Assembly: GCA_020345785.1 (NCBI GenBank)
Contig: CP070771.1
Span: 568,772 to 581,104 of the forward strand
Direction: 5' to 3'
Length of the DNA stretch: 12,333 nt
Origin: Desulfobacterales bacterium
GTDB lineage: Bacteria > Desulfobacterota > Desulfobacteria > Desulfobacterales > JAFDCJ01
Shown: positions 6,579-12,333 of the stretch, one piece after another
Layout of the letters: each line of letters starts with the position of its first letter
Position numbering within the stretch: position 1 is the stretch's first letter
Program-made: the position numbers and the translations under genes
Notes under the pieces: model-generated
What the model was told of the DNA's origin: nothing
Databases searched by the model: none
What the model saw: the letters and a program-made list of their open reading frames with translations, nothing else

Positions 6579-7667
6579 TATGGGGAAAATCGTACGAAAC
6601 AAACTTCCAATGCCGGATCTGGTGAGCACCTCTATTTTGCCATTATGATTGCGAACAATGCGATCCACTACCATCAAACCCAGGCCGGTGCCATTATCTC
6701 CCTTGGTTGAGTAGAATTCTTTGAACAAGTTCTCTTCGGTAACCTCATCCATTCCGGCTGCATTATCCTCAACCTCAAACATATAATGATCTTTATTATA
6801 ATAATCGGCTCTGACAAAAACCGAGTTGTAAGCTTTGCGATTATCCTTTTCGCAGGCTTCCAGAGCATTCCAGATCAAATTGCTTAACATCCGGGTAATG
6901 CTGGATGAGTCCAATGTTGTAGAGGGTAATGTCGGATTCAACTGGCTCATCAGCTGTACCTTCAGCACAGATGCCTTTTCCTGAAATAATTCGACTGTCC
7001 GGCGCGCGATTTCATGCGGTTTTACCTTTTGAAACTGCGGCGTTCTTTTCTTGGAAGAGTATAATATGTTCTGGGTGACACGGGAAATTTCGGTGATATT
7101 TTTTCCAACAATGTGCCAGCCTTTGCCGGTTAATTCCCAATCCTTATCTTTAATGCCCTCATTGACCACATAGGCGCCGCCTTCAAGACCTTCGAGCATG
7201 TTCTTTAAATCATGGGTCAATACGGCAAATGACTGCCCCAGGGTCACGAGTTCCTTCTGCACATCTTTAATCATATTAACGTTGGTTAATATTTTTATTA
7301 CGGCGGAAACGTTGCCGACCAGGTCAAGCAGCGGAGCTGAATAAACGATCATCTGGTTGACCGTGCCGTCGCCCAGCAAGATGGTTTCCTCTGCAATGTG
7401 AACTTTTTTATCAATAAACGTTTTTTGCACGGGACATTCACGGCACTTGTGTTCGTTGCCCTGAAAAACCTTGTAGCAAGGCCGCCCGACCCCATTGCCG
7501 AAATCTTCCACAAAGGTTTGATTCACAAAAAGGATATTCAGGTCGGCATCTTGAATGGTCAAGTAGCAGGGCAGGGCATCCAAGACACTTTTGAACGTTA
7601 AATCGTGGAACCGCGAGAGATTAGCCTTATTCATTCCTGATTTATATTCCAAAACTTGGCTGAACAT
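6576..7667 (-). CDS. PAS-domain sensor histidine kinase
   Basis: This is a 363-residue soluble kinase without membrane helices. A PAS domain spans about 26-130 and holds a cysteine group, C64, C75 and C78 (CRECP), that could bind a metal or cofactor or form disulfides. The dimerisation/phosphoacceptor helix holds THDLKNML with the predicted phosphorylated H152. The ATPase domain (about 255-362) has the N box NLIWNALEA (263-271), a G1 box with a variant VEDNAAGMD (D301), and the G2 box GTGLGL (326-331). The gene overlaps the end of the upstream Usp gene by 26 bases, so the two are probably co-translated; a start at M12 (7634) would remove the overlap but has AGGA directly abutting the ATG, and neither start has a good site. 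No response regulator lies nearby, so its partner must be elsewhere. The signal is unknown. Confidence 0.9.
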   Translation of the reverse strand: MFSQVLEYKSGMNKANLSRFHDLTFKSVLDALPCYLTIQDADLNILFVNQTFVEDFGNGVGRPCYKVFQGNEHKCRECPVQKTFIDKKVHIAEETILLGDGTVNQMIVYSAPLLDLVGNVSAVIKILTNVNMIKDVQKELVTLGQSFAVLTHDLKNMLEGLEGGAYVVNEGIKDKDWELTGKGWHIVGKNITEISRVTQNILYSSKKRTPQFQKVKPHEIARRTVELFQEKASVLKVQLMSQLNPTLPSTTLDSSSITRMLSNLIWNALEACEKDNRKAYNSVFVRADYYNKDHYMFEVEDNAAGMDEVTEENLFKEFYSTKGDNGTGLGLMVVDRIVRNHNGKIEVLTRSGIGSLFRTIFPI

Positions 7668-8130
7668 GTTTTTGTATCACCACTACCTCACATGGGGCAA
7701 ACTTGGAGACATTGGCAGCCGTTCTAACCTGGGTCGAGCGGTCTTTTTCCGGAATTCCCAGCGCTCCCATGATGATCATGTCAATGTTATTTTTTTTGGC
7801 ATATCCAACAATGACAACATCCGGCGAGCCTACTTTGACGACGAACTCATAATCCGGAATCGAACCGTTCAACGCTTCGGAATATTTTAATTTCAAAGCC
7901 CCGACCGCCTGCTGCACCAGGTCATTGATCGATTCGACAGATCCGGTCGAATTTGCCGGCGGTTCCGGATTCGGTGATTTTGAATTGCCACATGGATCAG
8001 ACGGCATGATCGCGTGGAATATATGCAGTTTCGCATCGTATTTCCGGGCCTGGTCCAACGCATGATCAAAGGCCGTGTTGGCATGTTCGGAGAAATCTGT
8101 GCAAAAAAGAATGTTGAATTTTTTTGACAT
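7642..8130 (-). CDS. Universal stress protein (UspA family)
   Basis: This is a 162-residue single Usp domain. The N terminus KKFNILFCTDFSEHANTAFDHAL matches the first strand and helix, with the usual Asp at 12 and Ser at 14. The DMIIMGALG strand-turn (117-125) gives the first half of the nucleotide-binding G-x2-G motif, and APCEVVVI (145-152) is the last strand. The second half, normally Gly-Ser near 135-137, reads V-R-T, so ATP binding may be weakened or lost. Residues 45-66 form a Pro/Ser/Asn-rich insertion between strand 2 and helix 2. Usp proteins are small cytoplasmic dimers linked to starvation, redox or energy stress. The gene overlaps the histidine kinase, which suggests a shared regulatory job. 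A good promoter lies about 190 bp upstream with a dispersed repeat in the leader. No strong Shine-Dalgarno sequence precedes the ATG. Confidence 0.88.
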   Translation of the reverse strand: MSKKFNILFCTDFSEHANTAFDHALDQARKYDAKLHIFHAIMPSDPCGNSKSPNPEPPANSTGSVESINDLVQQAVGALKLKYSEALNGSIPDYEFVVKVGSPDVVIVGYAKKNNIDMIIMGALGIPEKDRSTQVRTAANVSKFAPCEVVVIQKHVQPSFGI

Positions 8131-8170
8131 AAGCTTAAAAGGTTCGGGGTCCCGCCCCAGCCGGATAACT

Positions 8171-8286
8171 ATTCCAACACGGAAAACCTGGTCCTCCCTG
8201 CGGGCTTGAAGCGCAAGCCAGCCTGTAAACCCTGTCGGTTGGAAACGTGGTTGGCGTCGGGCCGGAAACTGAGCCAGGACTCTTTA
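8171..8286 (-). repeat. Dispersed leader repeat, copy B
   Basis: About 116 bp lie 40 bases upstream of the Usp start codon, in the same orientation relative to the gene as copy A before the transporter. Block 8171-8192 and block 8258-8286 match copy A at 20 of 22 and 26 of 29 bases; the inner part differs and is shorter. It lies downstream of the predicted promoter and so would be transcribed into the mRNA leader. Confidence 0.75.
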
Positions 8287-8328
8287 GAATAATGCACGGC
8301 AGCGCGAAAAATCCGTTGACGCGTTTAA

Positions 8329-8357
8329 ATCATAGCAAATTAATAGACTAAAATCAA
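8329..8357 (-). promoter_or_regulatory. Predicted sigma70-type promoter of the usp-kinase genes
   Basis: On the minus strand TTGATT (8357-8352) and TATGAT (8334-8329, 5 of 6 consensus) are exactly 17 bases apart in an AT-rich stretch. Transcription would start near 8322, giving a leader of about 190 bases that contains repeat copy B. No other good promoter lies closer to the Usp gene. Confidence 0.55.
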
Positions 8358-8654
8358 AGCAATAAATTGTTGAAAAAATAACTTATATTTTGGGCAGAAT
8401 CAGTTATAGAAATGTGACGGGAATGTCAAGAAGTTCAGCTGTTCAGGGAAAGAGAGTTTACTATACGGGGGGTGAATTGAAGCCTAATTTTGAGCAGGTG
8501 CTTAGAAGCCATCTCAAAAAAAAGATTTTGGTTCAAAATCGCGGCGGGAGTGCAAGTTCAACGGTAAGAGTACTGACGTTCTCTTGCCTTTCCTCGCCTG
8601 TCGGCAGGATAATTCAAGTCATCCTGTGCTTTGTGCGGGGTGGTCGTTGCCTCA
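8358..8654. other. Spacer without a supported gene
   Basis: The first part is AT-rich and the rest more mixed. A 94-codon plus-strand frame (8390-8674) has no ribosome binding site and no recognisable family, and it runs into the hairpin behind the dehydrogenase gene; I take it as chance. I see no RNA gene here. Confidence 0.55.
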
Positions 8655-8686
8655 GCCCGGTCTGGCGCGGTTGAACCAGACCGGGC
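8655..8686 (-). terminator. Strong hairpin after the dehydrogenase gene
   Basis: GCCCGGTCTGG (8655-8665) and CCAGACCGGGC (8676-8686) form a perfect 11 bp stem with a 10-base loop, 27 bp after the dehydrogenase stop on the minus strand. No T-run follows on either strand, so it may stop transcription with help or protect the mRNA end rather than act as a classical intrinsic terminator. Confidence 0.5.
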
Positions 8687-8713
8687 CGTGCGCGTGACGG
8701 TCTGAACGAACCG

Positions 8714-11131
8714 CTAAGCTTTCATTTTTTCATTCTGAGGGTCATACAGCGGCATGTTCACCACCTCGGCCGGCAGTTTCTTGCCGAGCACTTCGACCTC
8801 CAATCGGGTGCCGGGCTCAGCCAACTCGGGTTTGACATAACCCAGGGCGATGCTCTTGTTCGCCCGGTGGCCGTAGCCGCCGGAGGAGGTCATGCCGACG
8901 TACTCCTCGCCTTTATAAATGGGGTTGTAGCCCCAGGGGTCGGAATCTTCCGCCTCCACGACCATGCAGGCCAGTTTCAGGTGAGCGCCTTCGGCCTTGA
9001 TTTTTTCCAGAGCCGCTTTGCCGATAAAATCCTTGTCCCACTTCACCGTCCAATCCACATTGGTCTCCAGGGGCGTGTGGTGGACGTTCATTTCGGCTTT
9101 CCAGGCCAGGTAACCTTTTTCCAGCCGCATGGACTCCATGGCATACATGCCGAACATTTTCAGGTCAAACGCCGCTCCGGCGTTCATGAGCGTCCGGAAT
9201 AGCGGAATCTGGCTCTCGATGGGGTGAAAAATCTCGAAGCCGAGCTCGCCGACATAATTCAGACGGTTGACCCTGCATCTGATCCGGCCGACGAAAAACT
9301 CCCGACTGCTGCCGAAGGCAAAGGCCTCATTGGACACATCGGCGTAGGCCACGCTCGCCAGCAGGTCGCGCGCCTTGGGACCGGCAATGATAAAGCAGCC
9401 CATACGGTAGGTCAGATCTTCCATCTGCACCGAGCCGTCGTCGGGCAGGTTCAGCAGGAGCCAGTGCTGGTCATGGCGCTTGCCGACGCTGGCGGTTACG
9501 CAAAAAAACTCGCCGTCTCCGATTTTGGTAACGGTCATATCGCTTTTGAAGGCACCGTTTCCGTCCAGCATGGGACACAGCCCAATCCGGCCCTCCGTCA
9601 CCGGAACCTTCTGGCAGGTCATCTTATTCAACCAGGCTTCGGCACCCGGCCCGCTGATTTTGGTCTTGGCGAAGCGGGTCAGGTCCAGCAGCCCTACGTG
9701 CTTTGCGACATGATTGCATTCGGCGGCCACATATTTAAAGGAATTGTTGCGACGCCAGCTCGGGGTCTCGCTGCGATCGGTTTCCTTGTCAGCAAAGTAG
9801 TTGGGGCATTCCCAGCCATAGTAATCTCCAAAGGACGCACCGGCCTGCTTCTGATACTCGTAGATGGGACTGGTGCGGTTGGGCCGGGCGGCATCCCGCC
9901 ATTCATTGGGATAGATGATACCGTAAAGACGCGGGTAGGTATCTTCGATTTTTTCGTGATTATAGGACCAGTTGGCGTAGGAACCGTAACGTCGGCTGTC
10001 CACCGACCAAAGGTCGATTTCCGGCTCGCCGTTCATCATCCAGCCGGCAATGTAGTGGCCGATGCCGCCGGCCTGGGTGATTCCGAAGCTGTAACCGCAG
10101 GCCAGAAAGTAGCCTTTGAGCGGGTAGGCGGGGCCCACCAGGGGGTTTCCATTGGGTGTGTAGGTAATCGGGCCGACGGTAACATGCTTGAAGCCGCTCT
10201 CGCCCATGATCGGAAAGCGGTAAATACCGTTCTCGATAAAATCGGCCACATGGTCGATGTCGGGCTGCAGTTCACTCTGGGCATACTCCCAGGGCACACC
10301 TTCGGGATACCATTGTTTCACTTTACTTTCATAAAGGCCCAAAATCAAACTGTCCATTTCCTGGCGCACGTAGATGGAGCGGTCGGGGTCGCGCACCAGC
10401 GGCAGCATGGTGCCGCGCTCAACTACCGCGTCGATGGTCTCGAATAGAATATGGGTGTGTTCCCCGGCAATGGAGGGTATCTCCAGTCCTGCCATCGCTG
10501 CCACCTGGGGTGCCCACAGGCCGCCGGCATTGACCACCCATTGGCAGGTAATGTCCCCTTTATCCGTGTGGACGATCCATTCGCTGTTCTTTTTCTGGGT
10601 CAGTCCCGTCACCCGGGTGTGTTGATAAATTTCAGCTCCGAATTTTTTGGCAGCCAGACCCATGGCCTGGGTGATGCCGCTGGGGTCGACGTCGCCGTCG
10701 TCCGGCCAGTACAGCCCGCCCAACAGACCTTCCACATTCATCATAGGGTGCAGTTTGGCGATCTCAGCGGGAGTCACCCACTCTACGTTCAGCCCCAGGC
10801 ATCGATTCATGCTGTACATGTAACCCAACTCGTCCATGCGATCCGGATTGTCGGCGGTGCGAATGGAGCCGGTGGTGTGCCACCCGGGATCCTGGCCGGT
10901 TTCGGCTTCAAGCTGCTGGTAGATTTCGATACTTTTCATGTTCACCCGGGTACAGTAGTAATTGCTGTGAAAGAACGAACAGTTGCCCGCCGCCATCCAG
11001 GTGGATCCGGAAGTCAATTCGTGTTTTTCAACCAGTACGACGTCCTGCCATCCGTATTTAGCCAGGTGATACAATACCGCCACGCCAATGGCGCCGCCTC
11101 CTATTACAACAACTCTTGATTGTGTTTTCAT
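8714..11131 (-). CDS. GcvT-fused FAD oxidoreductase, dimethylglycine/sarcosine dehydrogenase-like
   Basis: This 805-residue protein has a strong start: AAGGAG at 11146-11141, 9 bases before the ATG. An FAD-binding DAO domain covers about 5-370, with VVVIGGGAIG at 7-16 and VLVEKHELTSGSTW at 32-45. A connecting FAO-type domain (about 374-430), a GcvT aminomethyltransferase domain (about 432-700, with YVGELGFEIF at 626-635) and a GcvT C-terminal barrel (about 715-800) follow. This order and length match dimethylglycine and sarcosine dehydrogenases, which oxidise an N-methyl group and pass the one-carbon unit to tetrahydrofolate. The histidine that binds FAD covalently in the animal enzymes (GSTWHAAG) is Met46 here, so FAD is probably non-covalent. 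The exact substrate is not determined. The gene follows an MttB-family gene on the same strand 308 bp downstream, supporting a role in methylated-amine use. It ends in TAG. Confidence 0.88.
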   Translation of the reverse strand: MKTQSRVVVIGGGAIGVAVLYHLAKYGWQDVVLVEKHELTSGSTWMAAGNCSFFHSNYYCTRVNMKSIEIYQQLEAETGQDPGWHTTGSIRTADNPDRMDELGYMYSMNRCLGLNVEWVTPAEIAKLHPMMNVEGLLGGLYWPDDGDVDPSGITQAMGLAAKKFGAEIYQHTRVTGLTQKKNSEWIVHTDKGDITCQWVVNAGGLWAPQVAAMAGLEIPSIAGEHTHILFETIDAVVERGTMLPLVRDPDRSIYVRQEMDSLILGLYESKVKQWYPEGVPWEYAQSELQPDIDHVADFIENGIYRFPIMGESGFKHVTVGPITYTPNGNPLVGPAYPLKGYFLACGYSFGITQAGGIGHYIAGWMMNGEPEIDLWSVDSRRYGSYANWSYNHEKIEDTYPRLYGIIYPNEWRDAARPNRTSPIYEYQKQAGASFGDYYGWECPNYFADKETDRSETPSWRRNNSFKYVAAECNHVAKHVGLLDLTRFAKTKISGPGAEAWLNKMTCQKVPVTEGRIGLCPMLDGNGAFKSDMTVTKIGDGEFFCVTASVGKRHDQHWLLLNLPDDGSVQMEDLTYRMGCFIIAGPKARDLLASVAYADVSNEAFAFGSSREFFVGRIRCRVNRLNYVGELGFEIFHPIESQIPLFRTLMNAGAAFDLKMFGMYAMESMRLEKGYLAWKAEMNVHHTPLETNVDWTVKWDKDFIGKAALEKIKAEGAHLKLACMVVEAEDSDPWGYNPIYKGEEYVGMTSSGGYGHRANKSIALGYVKPELAEPGTRLEVEVLGKKLPAEVVNMPLYDPQNEKMKA

Positions 11132-11236
11132 AACAATACACTCCTTGGGTGTTGTGATATTTGGAAGATTACAATTTAATTCAAGCCGGAGATAGTTGGC
11201 TGAACCGCAAACACACGCTGTGGAATGATGGATTAC

Positions 11237-11369
11237 TGGAATGTTGGAATAGTGGGTACAGTAAGGATATGACCTTTTTTACAATGCATTAGGTAAGTCA
11301 TATATTAAAATCAAGATATTTTCCATTTCGGTTCCCAGTATTCCATTATTCCACTATTCCAATATTCCA
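11237..11369. repeat. Inverted TGGAATnnTGGAATAGTGG repeats between mttB-like and dehydrogenase genes
   Basis: TGGAATGTTGGAATAGTGG (11237-11255) and the sequence at 11351-11369 are reverse complements at 18 of 19 bases, 95 bases apart. Further TGGAAT/ATTCCA units lie on both sides (11221-11226 and 11341-11349). Leader repeat copies A and B end in a similar TTGGAAT motif, so this spacer may be a diverged member of the same family. No gene is present in the 308 bp spacer. Confidence 0.65.
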
Positions 11370-11397
11370 TGCAATGTCAACGGCAAATGCCACGCTC

Positions 11398-11434
11398 CCC
11401 AGCAGGAAACCAAAGCCGGTTTCACTGGGCTGGG
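11398..11434 (-). repeat. Imperfect hairpin just after the mttB-like gene
   Basis: Outer arms CCCAGC (11398-11403) and GCTGGG (11429-11434) and inner arms GAAACC (11406-11411) and GGTTTC (11418-11423) form a bulged stem with a 6-base loop, starting 5 bases after the gene end on the minus strand. No T-run follows. The base order TGGGC..GGATTCT at 11426-11439 resembles the end of leader repeats A and B, which suggests a related fragment. Confidence 0.4.
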
Positions 11435-11439
11435 ATTCT

Positions 11440-12333
11440 CTATTTTTTGTCTACATATTTCCTGAGATCCCGCTCAAGACCTTGGGGTAATTCGGGTTCG
11501 GTGTAATTTGCCAGAATCTCCTTCCACTTCGCATTGGCTCTTTTTTCCATTGTCAGGGCACCCCCCTTGTGCCAGGCTGCAAAACTGCTGCGCTCTTCTA
11601 TCGCGGGTTGATAAAGCTCGCTTCTGAAGTTGCGGAACGTGTGATTTTGGGTCAGATACTCGCCGCCCGGTCCGACCCGGCAGATTAAATCCACGGCCAG
11701 CCTTTCATCGGTTATATGTTCGCCGTGCCTGATGCGTTTGCACATTCCGCAGATTTCATCATCCAGGATGAATTTTTCGTAGGAAGCGACCAGGTAAGTT
11801 TCAAGTATTCCGGCCGAATGAAGTACGAAATTGATGCCGCTCAGGGTTGCCATAAGCTGGTTCATCATCGATTCCGAACCTGACTGGCCGTCACAGATTT
11901 TTGAATCCGTCAGGGCGCCGCCGCTGCGGGAGGGAAGTCCGTAAAATCGTGCCATCTGGGCCGTGGCCGCGGTATTGATGGCCATCTCCGGCGCCCCGAT
12001 GCTCAGGGTGCCGTATCGCATGGCGGCACTGCTGGACTGGCCGGCAAATACCACCGGAGTTCCTTCCCGCACAAGCTGGGTCAATATGATTCCCGCCAAA
12101 ATTTCCGCGTTTTGCACCACGAGCGTGCCTTCCATGGTGACGGGACTGGTGGCACCGGCAATGCAAAGCGATGAAATCAGCTGGGGCATTCCGGCGCGGG
12201 CGTAGGTCATCATAGCACTTAGCATTCGATCGTCATAGGATAAAGGGGAAAGAGAGCAGATAATGCTGATAAAAGGCGGCCGCTCGGCCATTTCTTTGAT
12301 GCTGCCGAACACCCTCGCGGCCGCTTCGATTGT
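11440..12333 (-). CDS. MttB-family (trimethylamine methyltransferase-like) protein, C-terminal part
   Basis: The frame is open through the right edge of the window; the GTG at 12312 is internal (residues T-I-E-A-A-A-R-V lead into it). About 297 residues of a family that is usually about 470-500 long are visible. The match rests on ICSLSPLSYDD, GMPQLISSLCIAGATSPVT, AEILAGIILTQLVREGTPVV, GAPEMA, GLPSRSGGALTDSK and the C-terminal GPGGEYLTQNHT segment. Family members move a methyl group from trimethylamine or from betaines, carnitine and similar quaternary amines to a corrinoid protein. No in-frame TAG interrupts the visible part, so it looks like a non-pyrrolysine member, although the missing N-terminal third cannot be checked. 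It stops with TAG; read-through would add only five sense codons before TGA. No corrinoid protein gene is in view; one may lie upstream. Substrate unknown. Confidence 0.9.
   Translation of the reverse strand, partial: TIEAAARVFGSIKEMAERPPFISIICSLSPLSYDDRMLSAMMTYARAGMPQLISSLCIAGATSPVTMEGTLVVQNAEILAGIILTQLVREGTPVVFAGQSSSAAMRYGTLSIGAPEMAINTAATAQMARFYGLPSRSGGALTDSKICDGQSGSESMMNQLMATLSGINFVLHSAGILETYLVASYEKFILDDEICGMCKRIRHGEHITDERLAVDLICRVGPGGEYLTQNHTFRNFRSELYQPAIEERSSFAAWHKGGALTMEKRANAKWKEILANYTEPELPQGLERDLRKYVDKK

Noticed and set aside
8390..8674. 94-codon plus-strand frame
   Set aside because: No ribosome binding site, no recognisable domain, ends inside the hairpin behind the dehydrogenase gene.
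8564..8713. 51-codon extension of the dehydrogenase if its TAG stop were read through
   Set aside because: The open stretch is GC-rich and runs through the hairpin; the protein already has its full family length, so the extension is most likely chance.
9224..10447. Plus-strand 407-codon frame opposite the dehydrogenase gene
   Set aside because: It is the antisense shadow of a well-supported gene with clear family motifs; it has no family resemblance of its own.
10451..11119. Plus-strand 222-codon frame opposite the same gene
   Set aside because: Same reason: antisense shadow of the N-terminal FAD domain region.
11160..11215. Possible sigma54 promoter upstream of the dehydrogenase
   Set aside because: GGC and TTG elements are present but their spacing does not fit the -24/-12 pattern.

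Overview
The window is a 12.3 kb piece of bacterial chromosome with moderate GC genes and unusually repeat-rich spacers. An MttB-family methyltransferase next to a GcvT-fused dimethylglycine/sarcosine dehydrogenase-like flavoprotein, sensory proteins of a familiar style and several short dispersed repeats together suggest an environmental anaerobe, perhaps Desulfobacterota (Desulfobacterales-like). That placement is an inference: no rRNA or other marker gene is present. Nine protein genes can be supported. There is no tRNA, rRNA, CRISPR array, transposase or integrase.

Left part (1-3160): the 3' end of a GH5 cellulase-like glycoside hydrolase (+), a probable terminator, then a 640 bp non-coding stretch with stacked hairpins and a 14 bp tandem repeat. 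Next, both on the minus strand, come a DinB-like four-helix-bundle protein and a DMT/EamA transporter whose 5' leader is filled by a dispersed repeat (copy A).

Middle part (3337-8357): a DUF4242-class III nucleotidyl cyclase fusion and a membrane-anchored SpoIIE/PP2C-type phosphatase, both on the plus strand, lie between two inverted copies of a roughly 210 bp MITE-like element. Each copy has imperfect terminal inverted repeats starting CGG and is flanked by short AT-rich direct repeats. Facing them on the minus strand is an overlapping gene pair, a universal stress protein followed by a PAS histidine kinase with no response regulator. A good sigma70-type promoter lies upstream of this pair, and a second copy (B) of the leader repeat lies between promoter and start codon. 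This part looks like a cluster of stress and second-messenger signalling proteins.

Right part (8655-12333): on the minus strand, the C-terminal 297 residues of an MttB-family (trimethylamine methyltransferase-like, non-pyrrolysine) corrinoid methyltransferase, a 308 bp spacer with inverted repeats, and an 805-residue FAD oxidoreductase fused to GcvT domains. Together they fit catabolism of N-methylated compounds such as quaternary amines, betaines, dimethylglycine or sarcosine, with methyl groups passed to a corrinoid protein or to tetrahydrofolate. The flavoprotein has Met where the animal enzymes have the histidine that binds FAD covalently.

The most interesting observations are the MITE-like pair bracketing the cyclase/phosphatase genes, the shared leader repeat in front of two unrelated genes, the cyclase with altered purine-recognition residues, and the Met substitution in the dehydrogenase. 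I see no clear, complete, previously undescribed system.
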